Assembly: GCF_026420865.1 (NCBI RefSeq)
Contig: NZ_JAPCWC010000005.1
Coordinates: 62,001 to 126,000, forward strand
DNA length: 64,000 nt
Origin: Novosphingobium clariflavum
GTDB lineage: Bacteria; Pseudomonadota; Alphaproteobacteria; Sphingomonadales; Sphingomonadaceae
Reading direction: 5' to 3'
Shown here piece after piece: positions 25,406 through 33,949 of this stretch (positions are counted from its first letter, which is position 1; each line of letters starts with the position of its first letter). The position numbers and the translations under genes were made by a program. The notes beneath the pieces are model-generated. The model saw only the letters and a program-made list of their open reading frames with translations, made no database searches and was not told the origin of the DNA.

Positions 25406-26298
25406 GAAATACCCTTCTTCGGCAGGCGCTTGATGATCGCGCTCGTATCGAGGCGGCCGCCGCCCTGCGCCTGGATGTCGGCAAAGAACTGGTCGATCAG
25501 CGCCGCGACGGGAAGCGAGACGCCGAGCCCGCGCCCTTCGTCGAGGCTGAGGCCGAGGTCCTTGCGCATCCAGTCGATCGCGAAGCCGAAGTCGAACTGG
25601 TCGGCGTTCATCGTCTGCCAGCGGTTGTCCATCTGCCACGACTGCGCTGCACCGCCCGAGATCGCCTCGTAGACCTTGTCCATGTCGAGGTGCGAGGCCT
25701 GCGCGAAACGCACCGCCTCGGCCAGCGCGGCGACATTGCCGGCGATGCAGATCTGGTTGGCCATCTTGGCGATCTGTCCGGAGCCGGCCTTGCCGACATG
25801 GACGATGCGCGCCGAATAGGCCTCCATCACCGGGCGCGCGGCCTCGATCGCCTCGTCGCGGCCGCCGCACATCAGGGTGAGGGTGCCCTGTTCGGCGCCG
25901 ATCTGCGAGCCGGTCATCGGCGCGTCGACGCAGTGGATGCGCAGGTCCCGCGCCTCGACCGAGATCTGCCGGGCGATGCGCGCCGAGACCGTAGTGTGGT
26001 CGATGAAGGTCGCGCCCTTCTTGAGCATGCGGAACACGCCGTTGGGGCCCAGCACGACTTCAGACAAGTCATCGTCGTTGCCCACGCACGTGATCACCAC
26101 TTCGGCGTCCTGCGCCGCATGGGCCGGATTGGCGGCAATGCGGTGGACAAGGCCGGGATTGTCGTCCGACCACTTCCGCGCCCGCTCGGGCGAGCGGTTG
26201 TAGATGGTGAGTTCGTGGCCCGCCAAGGCGATGTGCCGCGCGATGGCGCCGCCCATAACCCCGAGGCCGATGAAGGAAACCTTGCGTCGCTCGCTCAT
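25402..26298 (-). CDS. NAD(P)-dependent beta-hydroxyacid dehydrogenase
   Basis: A 298-residue enzyme of the 3-hydroxyisobutyrate/6-phosphogluconate dehydrogenase superfamily. The Rossmann motif is FIGLGVMGGAIARHIALAG; the substrate-binding signature is DAPMTGSQIGAEQGTLTLM, and the catalytic Lys lies in GSGQIAKMANQICIAGN. Relatives oxidise 3-hydroxyisobutyrate, tartronate semialdehyde and related acids. The ATG at 26298 (MSERRKVSFIG) follows AAAGAA. Its stop overlaps the start of the amidohydrolase. Confidence 0.88.
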   Translation of the reverse strand: MSERRKVSFIGLGVMGGAIARHIALAGHELTIYNRSPERARKWSDDNPGLVHRIAANPAHAAQDAEVVITCVGNDDDLSEVVLGPNGVFRMLKKGATFIDHTTVSARIARQISVEARDLRIHCVDAPMTGSQIGAEQGTLTLMCGGRDEAIEAARPVMEAYSARIVHVGKAGSGQIAKMANQICIAGNVAALAEAVRFAQASHLDMDKVYEAISGGAAQSWQMDNRWQTMNADQFDFGFAIDWMRKDLGLSLDEGRGLGVSLPVAALIDQFFADIQAQGGGRLDTSAIIKRLPKKGIS

Positions 26299-26510
26299 GA
26301 CATTCTTTCTAGCGCGTTTTGCACGAAAGCAAACTACGGCCTGGCGCTTATCCCGTACCTTGCGACCGGAAATCGTGCCTCCTCGTGCACATGGGAATGC
26401 ACTGTGCGCAAGCGTGCTTGTGCAATAAAATTGCCATGACGGCATGAATTGCGCTTTTTCATGACGCGAGCCTTTCCATCTCCGGTGCTTTCCGTTAGGC
26501 GCGGCCCTCT

Positions 26511-27764
26511 ATGGAACAGCCAATGCTCAAGATCGCCGAGGAGCCCGTCGCGGCCCCCCTCACCGCCGAAGACGTGCGCGCGGCGGCTGGGCGAATTATC
26601 GGCAAGGTCGTCCGCACTCCCACGCTCCACTCGACCACCTTGAGTGCGATCACCGGGGCCGACATCTGGCTCAAGTTCGAAAACCTTCAATTCACCGCCG
26701 CCTACAAGGAACGCGGCGCGCTCAATGCCCTTCTGCTGCTGGATGAGGAACGCAAGTCGCGCGGCGTCATCGCCGCTTCGGCGGGCAACCATGCCCAGGG
26801 CCTGTCCTACCACGGCACCCGTCTTGGCGTGCCCGTGACCATCGTCATGCCGCGCACGACGCCGACCGTGAAGGTCATGCAGACCGAGAGCGTGGGCGGC
26901 AAGGTCGTGCTCGAAGGCGAAAGCTTCGACGAGGCCTATGCCCATGCGCGCAAGCTGGAAACCGAACTGGGGCTGACCTTCATCCACCCGTTCGACGATC
27001 CTCACGTCGCCGCGGGGCAGGGCACTGTCGCGCTCGAAATGCTGGAAGACGTGCCGGATCTCGACACGCTGGTGTTGCCGATCGGCGGCGGCGGTCTGGC
27101 GACCGGCATGGGGACGGCTGCGCGCGCGATCAATCCCGAGATCCGCCTCGTCGGCGTCGAGGCGCAGCTCTATCCCTCGATGTACAACCTGCTGAAGGGC
27201 TCCAGCCTGCCGATCGGCGGCGACACGCTGGCGGAGGGCATCGCTGTTTTCGCGCCGGGGCAGATGACCTCGGCCGTGCTGCGCGGCCTGCTCGACGAGT
27301 TCCTGCTGGTCAGCGAATCGGGCATCGAGAGCGCTCTCGCGCTGCTTCTCCAGATCGAGAAGACACTGGTGGAAGGCGCCGGGGCCACCGGCCTTGCCGC
27401 GGTCATGGCCAACCGCGAGCTGTTTGCCGGTCGCAAGGTCGGCATCGTGCTGTCGGGCGGCAATATCGACACGCGCCTGCTGGCGAACGTGCTGCTGCGC
27501 GATCTCGCCCGTTCGGGCCGTCTTGCGCGCTTGAAAATCGGCCTGCAGGACCGTGCCGGCGCCCTGTTCAAGGTCGCCAAGGTGTTCCAGGAGCACAATG
27601 TGAACATCATCGAGGTGTTCCACCAGCGCATCTTCACCCACCTGCCGGCCAAGGGCCTCGTCACCGAGATCGAGTGCGAGGCGCGCGACCGGGCGCAGCT
27701 CGATGCGCTCGTCGCCGCCCTGCGCCGCGAAGGCTATGAAGTGCGCCAGGTCGAGACCGACTGA
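26511..27764 (+). CDS. ilvA: Threonine ammonia-lyase with ACT domain
   Basis: A 417-residue PLP enzyme that deaminates threonine to 2-ketobutyrate for isoleucine synthesis. The PLP Lys is in FTAAYKERGALNALL, and the glycine loop is IGGGGLATGMG. A C-terminal ACT domain begins near residue 340 (LKIGLQDRAGALFKVAKVFQ) and may bind an amino-acid effector. The length and single ACT domain match the shorter IlvA/TdcB form. A terminator follows at 27814. Confidence 0.92.
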   Translation: MEQPMLKIAEEPVAAPLTAEDVRAAAGRIIGKVVRTPTLHSTTLSAITGADIWLKFENLQFTAAYKERGALNALLLLDEERKSRGVIAASAGNHAQGLSYHGTRLGVPVTIVMPRTTPTVKVMQTESVGGKVVLEGESFDEAYAHARKLETELGLTFIHPFDDPHVAAGQGTVALEMLEDVPDLDTLVLPIGGGGLATGMGTAARAINPEIRLVGVEAQLYPSMYNLLKGSSLPIGGDTLAEGIAVFAPGQMTSAVLRGLLDEFLLVSESGIESALALLLQIEKTLVEGAGATGLAAVMANRELFAGRKVGIVLSGGNIDTRLLANVLLRDLARSGRLARLKIGLQDRAGALFKVAKVFQEHNVNIIEVFHQRIFTHLPAKGLVTEIECEARDRAQLDALVAALRREGYEVRQVETD

Positions 27765-27813
27765 GGGTTTCGCTCCGGGCCGTCGCAGCGGATCCATTAA
27801 TCCGGTTTTTTCA

Positions 27814-27844
27814 GAGGCCTCGGAGCAATTCCGGGGCCTTTGTC
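27814..27844 (+). terminator. Terminator after ilvA
   Basis: AGGCCTCGGA pairs with TCCGGGGCCT (one G-T wobble) around GCAAT and is followed by TTTGTC. The remainder of the 278-bp gap to 28043 shows no other feature. Confidence 0.75.
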
Positions 27845-28042
27845 ATTTGCCCGTGGATCGCCCCGTTCCGGGACAGGCAGCAGGCGGATGGCGCCGATCG
27901 ATCCGATTTCGTCGCCGACACCTCCACTTTTGTGGTTAAAAGACTTTCAACGCGGCGAACGCCTATGCATATTCAGGGCAGACACGGATAGAAGGGTTAA
28001 GCAACAGCCCGGCTTCCGCCAGCCAGAGGATAGATTTCGCCC

Positions 28043-28879
28043 GTGACGGCTCCCGTTCGCTTTCCCCGGTTTTTCGTGACCAGCCCGGCGCCGTGCCCCT
28101 ATCTGCCGGGGCGCAGCGAACGCAAGGTCTTTACCGAGTTGAAGGGCGCCCACGCGGATTCGCTCAACGATGCGCTGGGCCGGATCGGGTTCCGCCGCAG
28201 CCAGACGGTGGCCTATCGCCCCTCCTGCCTCGATTGCAGTGCCTGCATCTCGGTGCGGGTCGTCGCCGGCGCGTTCGAACCGTTGGGCACACAGAAGCGG
28301 CTGATGAAGCGCAACGGCGATCTTGTCGCCACAGTCTGCCGCCCCTGGTCGACCAGCGAGCAGTTCGAGCTGCTTCAGCGCTATCTCTCGGTGCGCCATC
28401 CCGAAGGCGGGATGACCTCGATGGACGAAGTCGATTTTGCCGACATGGTGGAGCATACGCCGGTCACCAGCTACGTGGTCGAATATCGTGAGCCTTCGCC
28501 GGACGGGGTAACGCCGGGCCGCCTCGTCGGCGCCTGCCTCACCGACCGCCAGTGCGACGGGCTGTCGATGATCTACAGCTTCTACGATCCGCACCATGAC
28601 CGGCAGGGGCTGGGCACGTACATCATCCTCGATCACATCCAGCGCGCCACCGAGATGGAACTGCCCTACGTCTATCTCGGCTACTGGGTCGAAGGTTCGC
28701 CGCGCATGCAGTACAAGGTGCGCTTCCGGCCAATGGAAAAGCTCGGCCGTTCGGGCTGGGAGCGTTTCGGCGCCGAGGAGCAGGACCGCCTGATCGCCGC
28801 GGCCGTTGCCAATCCGCGCAGCCGGGCCGACCTTGGCGAGAATGCCCGCAAGGACGGGGTTCCCTCGATCGCCGGTTGA
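28043..28879 (+). CDS. bpt: Arginyl/leucyl-tRNA--protein transferase (ATE/Bpt type)
   Basis: A 278-residue aminoacyl-tRNA protein transferase that tags N-terminal acidic residues for ClpAP degradation (N-degron pathway). [20 protein letters not shown] is the conserved N-terminus with a Cys; the CxxC-type cluster is in [16 protein letters not shown], and [20 protein letters not shown] is in the acetyltransferase-like core. Bacterial members usually transfer leucine (Bpt) rather than arginine; the sequence alone does not decide. The start is a GTG at 28043. Confidence 0.9.
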   Translation: MTAPVRFPRFFVTSPAPCPYLPGRSERKVFTELKGAHADSLNDALGRIGFRRSQTVAYRPSCLDCSACISVRVVAGAFEPLGTQKRLMKRNGDLVATVCRPWSTSEQFELLQRYLSVRHPEGGMTSMDEVDFADMVEHTPVTSYVVEYREPSPDGVTPGRLVGACLTDRQCDGLSMIYSFYDPHHDRQGLGTYIILDHIQRATEMELPYVYLGYWVEGSPRMQYKVRFRPMEKLGRSGWERFGAEEQDRLIAAAVANPRSRADLGENARKDGVPSIAG

Positions 28880-28955
28880 CGGTCAGGATCGTCCTGGCAT
28901 GTGCTTGCGGGCGGCGCTTCCGGGGTTCGCCTGCGGTTGGTGACGGGAGACGGGT

Positions 28956-29312
28956 ATGCCGGTGACGGGTATTGGCGGGGTGTTTTTCCGGGCCGAGGAT
29001 CCGCAGGGGCTGATGGCGTGGTATCGCACCCACCTCGGCATCGCGGCGGAGGATCCCTACCGGTGGGATCAGCAGGCCGGGCCGACGGTGTTCATGCCCT
29101 TCAGCCGTGACACCGACCATTTTCCGCCCGATCGCCAGTGGATGATCAATCTGCGCGTCAGCGGGCTCGATGCGCTGCTGGCTGCGCTGCGCGCTGCGGG
29201 GATCGCGGTCATCACCGATCCTGCATGGGACACGCCCGAGACGGGGCGTTTCGCCCGCATCCACGATCCCGAAGGCAATCCCGTCGAACTGTGGGAGCCG
29301 CCGCAGGGCTGA
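28956..29312 (+). CDS. VOC (glyoxalase/bleomycin resistance) family protein
   Basis: A 118-residue single-repeat VOC protein. GVFFRAEDPQGLMAWYRTHL opens the first beta-alpha-beta-beta-beta unit; the end FARIHDPEGNPVELWEPPQG holds the conserved Glu metal ligand. Members bind a divalent metal and act as isomerases, dioxygenases or resistance proteins. No neighbour suggests a substrate. The ATG at 28956 follows GGGAGACGGGT. Confidence 0.82.
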   Translation: MPVTGIGGVFFRAEDPQGLMAWYRTHLGIAAEDPYRWDQQAGPTVFMPFSRDTDHFPPDRQWMINLRVSGLDALLAALRAAGIAVITDPAWDTPETGRFARIHDPEGNPVELWEPPQG

Positions 29313-29378
29313 TGCCCGCCTGCGAGGCGGGGAGAGGTGGCCACGGCGCGGGTTGTGCCGCTGCGTTTGCAAAATGCT

Positions 29379-29669
29379 CTAGGCCGTAAGCTCATAAACG
29401 GCACCATCGAGGCGCCCAAATGGCGAACATATCGGGCCGAAGCGGCCGCCGGGCGGGCTGGTTGCCCGTCCAAGGCCGCATCGGTTCGAGATGGAAGCCA
29501 TTTGGACGCCCCTTCGGGGTTTACCTTGCGGTGAGCTTCGCTTGACCAAAATGGTCCATCGCTGCGTCAGGAAGTCTAGAAATATCGACATATTCCGTCG
29601 CCTTCCTTCCTCACGCTGAACCATTTTGCCTCAAACCTCGATGGTGCCGTTTATGAGTTTACGGCCTAA
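29379..29669. mobile_element. MITE-like element, family 1, copy A
   Basis: A 291-bp non-coding element between convergent genes with terminal inverted repeats of about 30 bp: GCCGTAAGCTCATAAACGGC at the left, and the inverse GCCGTTTATGAGTTTACGGC at the right. The ends are CTAG (29379) and CTAA (29666). The right CTAA contains the TAG stop codon of the minus-strand EamA gene. Further copies lie at 61372-61552 and, degenerate, at 55885-55960. No transposase is encoded. Confidence 0.75.
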
Positions 29670-30667
29670 TGCGCACCGCCTTCGCCAAGCGGAACCAGGT
29701 CGTCGGCGGCCGCCGGCTTGCGGTGGGCGGCCAGGCAGGTCAGCACCGCGGTGATCAGCAGCACGAAGGCCGCCACTTCGAACAGCGTCGGCAGGCGGTG
29801 TTCCCAGATCAGGGCGTAGATCAGCGCGAACAGCGTTTCGAACAGGATCATCTGGCCCACCAGCGTAAGTGGCAGCAGCCGGCTCATCCGGTTCCACAAG
29901 GCGTTGCCGGCGATCGAGGCGAGCAGGGCAACCGCCAGCGAGACGATGAGGAAACTGCTCCACTGGCTGCTCGTGCGCACGGCATCGGCCTGCCACAGCG
30001 CAACCGGGATCAGCACTAGGCTCTGCAATCCGGTGACGACGCCGAGCAGAAGGTTCCAGTCATGCGCCGAAACCGCATCCAGCCGCGCCAGCCAGCGGCT
30101 GTTGCCGATCGCGAAGGCGCTCCACGAGGCGAGCGCGCCGAACGCGCAGGCAAGGCCGATCACGCGGTTGGCAAGCGACGTCTCGCCGGGCGCGGCGATG
30201 GCCTGCCAGCCGATGCATAGCACGCCTGCCGCGCAGAGCAGCAGCGACGGGGCCAGCTTCGCGAGCGGCACCGCTCCGTGGTCGCGGCTGCCGACAACGG
30301 TCACCGTCACCGGCAGGAAGCCGACGATGATCGAGGTCATGGCGATGCCGCCGATATGCACGGCATTGGCCAGCAGGATGAAATAGACGGTATTGCCGGC
30401 CAACGCGAGCCAGACAAGCGCGATCCACGCCGCGCGCGACATGTGCGCGCGCACCGTTTTCCAGCGCGGTACCAGCAGCACGGCGGACATGGCGCCGTAG
30501 CAGGCATAGCGGCCGATGGTCAGTTCGAGCGGGCTGAACGCGCGCACGAGTTCCGGAGCCAGGAACACCAGCCCCCAGAATGCGCCCGCGCCGGCACCGC
30601 AGAGCACGCCCAGCCACGTCGAGCGCGAAGCGCCCGTGCCAGCCGCAATGCTTCCCGCCAATGCCAT
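29666..30667 (-). CDS. EamA/DMT-family transporter
   Basis: A 333-residue inner-membrane protein with about ten hydrophobic segments in two EamA repeats, from LGVLCGAGAGAFWGLVFLAP to FEVAAFVLLITAVLTCLAAH. Members export or import metabolites and amino acids. The divergent Lrp/AsnC regulator at 30767 shares a 99-bp promoter region with it, an arrangement typical of an amino-acid exporter and its regulator, so an amino-acid substrate is likely. Its stop codon coincides with the end of the MITE-like element at 29379. Confidence 0.85.
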   Translation of the reverse strand: MALAGSIAAGTGASRSTWLGVLCGAGAGAFWGLVFLAPELVRAFSPLELTIGRYACYGAMSAVLLVPRWKTVRAHMSRAAWIALVWLALAGNTVYFILLANAVHIGGIAMTSIIVGFLPVTVTVVGSRDHGAVPLAKLAPSLLLCAAGVLCIGWQAIAAPGETSLANRVIGLACAFGALASWSAFAIGNSRWLARLDAVSAHDWNLLLGVVTGLQSLVLIPVALWQADAVRTSSQWSSFLIVSLAVALLASIAGNALWNRMSRLLPLTLVGQMILFETLFALIYALIWEHRLPTLFEVAAFVLLITAVLTCLAAHRKPAAADDLVPLGEGGAH

Positions 30668-30766
30668 CTACCCGCCTCCGCCTGAATTGCTGCGGCGAGA
30701 CATATCATCACACGCGTGAGGAATGCGCTCTTGATTTAGGCTTCAAACGCAACAAAAGCTCACCCC

Positions 30767-31264
30767 GTGGCCAAAAACGCAACATCGCTTCGCCCGCGCC
30801 TCGATTCGTTCGACCGGGCGATCCTGCGCATTCTCCAGCAGGACAACCGCACGCCGCAGCGTCGCATTGCCGAGAGGGTGAACCTGTCCGCCGCCGCCGT
30901 GCAGCGCCGGATCGCGGCGATGGAGGAGGCCGGCGTGATCGCCCGCAATGTCGCGCTGGTCGATCCGCAGGCGCTGGGGCAGGACATCACCTCGATCGTC
31001 CAGGTCACCTTGCGCGACGAGCGCGCCGCCACCGTCGATGCGGCCAAGGCCCTGTTCCAGGCGCGCGGCGAAGTGCAGCAATGCTATTACGTGACCGGCG
31101 GGATCAGCTTCGTGCTGGTGATCGTGGCCAGCGACATGCGCGCTTACGAGGCGCTGACACGCGAACTCTTTGCCGAGAACGACTGCGTGGCCGCTTATGC
31201 CTCGCTGATCGCGCTGGACCGGGTGAAAGTGGACACCGGTATCGTCATTCCCGCAGGGGTCTGA
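30767..31264 (+). CDS. Lrp/AsnC-family transcriptional regulator
   Basis: A 165-residue regulator with an N-terminal helix-turn-helix (LDSFDRAILRILQQDNRTPQ followed by LSAAAVQRRIAAMEEAGVI) and a C-terminal RAM/ACT-like effector domain (residues about 75-160) with VQQCYYVTGGISFVLVIVA. Such proteins sense amino acids. The GTG start at 30767 lies 99 bp from the divergent EamA transporter, its probable target. Confidence 0.9.
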   Translation: MAKNATSLRPRLDSFDRAILRILQQDNRTPQRRIAERVNLSAAAVQRRIAAMEEAGVIARNVALVDPQALGQDITSIVQVTLRDERAATVDAAKALFQARGEVQQCYYVTGGISFVLVIVASDMRAYEALTRELFAENDCVAAYASLIALDRVKVDTGIVIPAGV

Positions 31265-31340
31265 GCCGCGCCAGGAGCGCGGGACGAACCCGGTGTTAAC
31301 CTGGTTCTGCCACATTGCCGGCGGATCGGGGCGGGCGCCC

Positions 31341-32432
31341 ATGGACGGATGCGGCATGGCAGAGCGGGACAGCACAGGGCATTTCGGCGGACTGGACGGC
31401 CTGCGCGGCGTGGCGGCCATGGCGGTGGCGGCCAACCATGCCTATCGCCTGCTGGGCTTCCAGCTGCTGGCCCATGGCTACATGGCCGTGGACTTCTTCT
31501 TCATGCTCAGCGGCTTCGTGATTTCCCATGCCTATCAGGAGCGGCTGGGCAGGGACATGACGCTGGCGCGCTTCGTGCAGGCGAGAGTGGACCGCCTCTA
31601 TCCCATGGTGATTCTCGGCGTCGGCGCCGGGGCGCTGGCGCTGGGTATGGGATTGGGATGGCAGGCCGTGCTGCCCGCTGCGCTCTTGCAGTTCCTCCTG
31701 CTGCCTGCGCCGTTTCTTCATGCCTATGATGACTTCATCTGGCCGCTGAACCCGCCGGCCTGGTCGCTGTTCTGGGAAGTGCTCGCCAGCCTGGCGTTCG
31801 GCCTGTTCCTGTTCCGCGCGAGCAATCGGGTGCTGGCGGGAATCTTCGTGGGGTTTGCCCTCTGGCTGGGGGCCGTGGCCCTGCGCTGGTCGACGGTGGA
31901 GGTCGGATACGTCGCGGCCAATGCGCTGGAAGGTCTGCCGCGCACGGCCGTGTCCTTCACGCTGGGCATGCTGCTCTGGCGCTGCTGCAAAGCGGGGCTG
32001 CTCGGCCGCTTCCGGGATCGCCCCGCGCCCGGCCTGTGGCTGATCGCGGCGCTGCTCACCGCGGTTTTCCTGATCCCCGGGCGGTCGGGCTACGTCGATA
32101 TGCTGCTGATCCTCGTGATCCTGCCCGGGCTGTTGCTGGCGGGTGTTCTCTCGGGCGCGGCCTCGGGGGTGTGGAGATGGGCAGGCCGCATTTCCTACCC
32201 GCTCTATCTCGTGCACTTCCCGATCCTGTTCGCGCTCCAGCCGTTTCTGCGGTCCGAAATGCGCGCGGCGGAGCGCGGCCTGTGGTTTGCAGGCTATCTC
32301 GCTGCCGCGCTGCTCGCGGGCTGGCTTGCCGCCGTGTGCTGGGACGAGCCGGTCCGCCGCGCCCTGCGGCGCTGGCGCAAGACGCGGGCTGCGGCGCCCG
32401 GCGGAATGGTTCCGGTGCGGCCGGGCCGCTGA
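31341..32432 (+). CDS. Acyltransferase 3 family membrane protein
   Basis: An integral membrane protein of about 363 residues with around ten hydrophobic segments. GLDGLRGVAAMAVAANHAYR carries the conserved Arg/His of the acyltransferase-3 family, and VDFFFMLSGFVISHAY the FFxxSGF motif. Members O-acylate surface sugars or lipids. The start is uncertain: 31341, 31356 and a GTG at 31293 are all in frame. Its TGA stop directly abuts the stop of the convergent lysozyme gene (TGATCA), leaving no gap. Confidence 0.85.
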   Translation: MDGCGMAERDSTGHFGGLDGLRGVAAMAVAANHAYRLLGFQLLAHGYMAVDFFFMLSGFVISHAYQERLGRDMTLARFVQARVDRLYPMVILGVGAGALALGMGLGWQAVLPAALLQFLLLPAPFLHAYDDFIWPLNPPAWSLFWEVLASLAFGLFLFRASNRVLAGIFVGFALWLGAVALRWSTVEVGYVAANALEGLPRTAVSFTLGMLLWRCCKAGLLGRFRDRPAPGLWLIAALLTAVFLIPGRSGYVDMLLILVILPGLLLAGVLSGAASGVWRWAGRISYPLYLVHFPILFALQPFLRSEMRAAERGLWFAGYLAAALLAGWLAAVCWDEPVRRALRRWRKTRAAAPGGMVPVRPGR

Positions 32433-33038
32433 TCAGGGGGCGGCGTAAAGCGCGGCCTCGTCCGCACGGCGCGACCTGAGGCCGTTCAGCGGTTTGCGGT
32501 CGTTGTAGATCCACCTGGCGAACTCGGCCTGCGCTGCGACGAAGCGGCCCTGCTTGTGCAGCTTGCCGAGGGTGGAGGAGGCCAGCGCGCCGGTGTTGTA
32601 GTGGAACGAGACCAGGGCATCGAACTGGTTTTGTGTGGTCGGCGCGGCCCCCAGGAACTGCGCGACCGCATCGACGAACCGCTGCACGTCGGCTGTAAAA
32701 CGCGTGTCGCACTGCTCCTGCGTCCAGACGGTGCCGGGGCCGATGTCCGCGCCGGTCGAGCCCCAGCCGATCGTCCAGGGTTTGCCGTCCGTGCTGCCGG
32801 GATCGGGATAGGCCTCGATACGGCCATCGGCGCGCTTGCGGGCGCAGCCCTCCCATTTGCGGATGAGCGCGCTGCCGGCCTGTCCCAGCCTGTATGCGGG
32901 AGGTGCGGTGTTCCGGTTCGCTGCCCCGTCGATCGCGGCCCGGTCGATCGCGGCATCCAGGCGGGTCACTTCCTCCCGGCTGAAGCCGCGTCCGAGCAAC
33001 TGGCGCACTTCATCGAATATGGGCTTGCGATCGAGCAT
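32433..33038 (-). CDS. Lysozyme, GH24 (phage-type) family
   Basis: A 201-residue muramidase-like protein. After a 50-residue N-terminal extension (LLGRGFSREEVTRLDAAIDR) the GH24 core begins: catalytic Glu in LIRKWEGCA, Asp in AYPDPGST and Thr in TIGWG, followed by DALVSFHYNTGALASSTLGK. No signal peptide is present, so export would need a holin or other route. No phage genes are nearby, so it is either a domesticated endolysin or a stand-alone remnant. The N-terminal extension is unlike minimal phage lysozymes. Confidence 0.85.
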   Translation of the reverse strand: MLDRKPIFDEVRQLLGRGFSREEVTRLDAAIDRAAIDGAANRNTAPPAYRLGQAGSALIRKWEGCARKRADGRIEAYPDPGSTDGKPWTIGWGSTGADIGPGTVWTQEQCDTRFTADVQRFVDAVAQFLGAAPTTQNQFDALVSFHYNTGALASSTLGKLHKQGRFVAAQAEFARWIYNDRKPLNGLRSRRADEAALYAAP

Positions 33039-33116
33039 GGCGCCTCTCCGTCACTGTGAGAAAGGCCGATCAAGTAAGCCGGAACGGGGGCTGTAGGAAA
33101 ACGGTTTTTCGAAGGG

Positions 33117-33722
33117 CTACAGCTTGCGCAGCACGCCGCTGACCGGAATCGCGATGCTGCCGCCCGCGGCCACGGGCGGGCCGAGCAGGGAGGCCTCAGA
33201 GCCGTCGTCTGCGGTCACGGTGATGGAATCGGCCGATGGCGTGCCGGTCTTGCGGAACGTGAGCGTTCCGCCGCCCAGCGTCGGCAGCGAGACCGTGCCG
33301 GTCCCGGCAGCGGCAATGGCTGCGGTGATGTCCTCGGGAGTCCGGTATCCGGCAAGCATGTGGCTGCGCACCAGCGCGGTGAGGGCGGCATGGTCCTGCG
33401 CTTGCGTCACGGCCTTGGCCTTGTCGCCCAGCGCGTCGAAGGCGTCGTCCTCGGGGGCAAGCAGGGTATAGCTGCCCTTGCCGGCAAACAGGCGTTCGAG
33501 CCCGGTGGTCTTGAGCGCCTCGGCCATTGTCTGCTGGCCGTCGGCATCGTCGAGCATTTCCGGCAGGGTCTCATTTGCGGCGGTCGTTTCGGCGGCGTCG
33601 CTGGAGGGGCCGGTTGCAGGTGATCCTCCCGAACAGGCGGCAAGCATCAGGGCAGCGGCGAGGACCGGAGCGGCAAGGATCGGAGCGGCAAGGACCGGAG
33701 CGGCAAGGAGGGCTTTGCGCAT
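33117..33722 (-). CDS. Fasciclin-domain lipoprotein
   Basis: A 201-residue exported protein. The signal segment contains a repeat (LAAPVLAAPILAAPVLAA) encoded by a tandem DNA repeat, and ends at lipobox LAAC near residue 31. A single FAS1 domain follows (about 55-200), with LERLFAGKGSYTLLAPEDDA and AALTALVRSHMLAGYRT. FAS1 domains mediate adhesion in many secreted proteins. The start at 33722 begins the signal peptide. Confidence 0.88.
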   Translation of the reverse strand: MRKALLAAPVLAAPILAAPVLAAALMLAACSGGSPATGPSSDAAETTAANETLPEMLDDADGQQTMAEALKTTGLERLFAGKGSYTLLAPEDDAFDALGDKAKAVTQAQDHAALTALVRSHMLAGYRTPEDITAAIAAAGTGTVSLPTLGGGTLTFRKTGTPSADSITVTADDGSEASLLGPPVAAGGSIAIPVSGVLRKL

Positions 33723-33863
33723 GGGGCGAAACCTCGAGAGGAACGGTTCGGGCGAGCGGTGCCACGGCGCCCGCAGCCGGGCCTGTGACGAGCCCGGTCG
33801 GTAGTTGGCCTTGCCTGAATAGCGGCCGAACGCGGCGGAGCCGGGACGGCAGGCACAAAGGAA

Positions 33864-33893
33864 TAGGGCGCCCGGACAAAGTCCGGACGCCCC
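33864..33893 (-). terminator. Terminator after glnA
   Basis: On the minus strand GGGGCGTCCGGAC pairs with GTCCGGGCGCCC around TTT, 57 bp after the glnA stop. A short T-containing run (TATTCC) follows. Confidence 0.65.
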
Positions 33894-33949
33894 GCTCGGT
33901 GAACCGATTTCCCCCTCGCCGCCCCTGGAAGAGCGGCGAGGCAGTGCGA

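Noticed and set aside
29379..29669. Complete insertion sequence at the EamA 3' end
   Set aside because: The element has clear terminal inverted repeats but is only 291 bp and encodes no transposase; it is better described as MITE-like.
32433..33038. Prophage locus around the GH24 lysozyme
   Set aside because: No integrase, terminase, capsid, holin or attachment-site repeats nearby; flanking genes are ordinary chromosomal genes.
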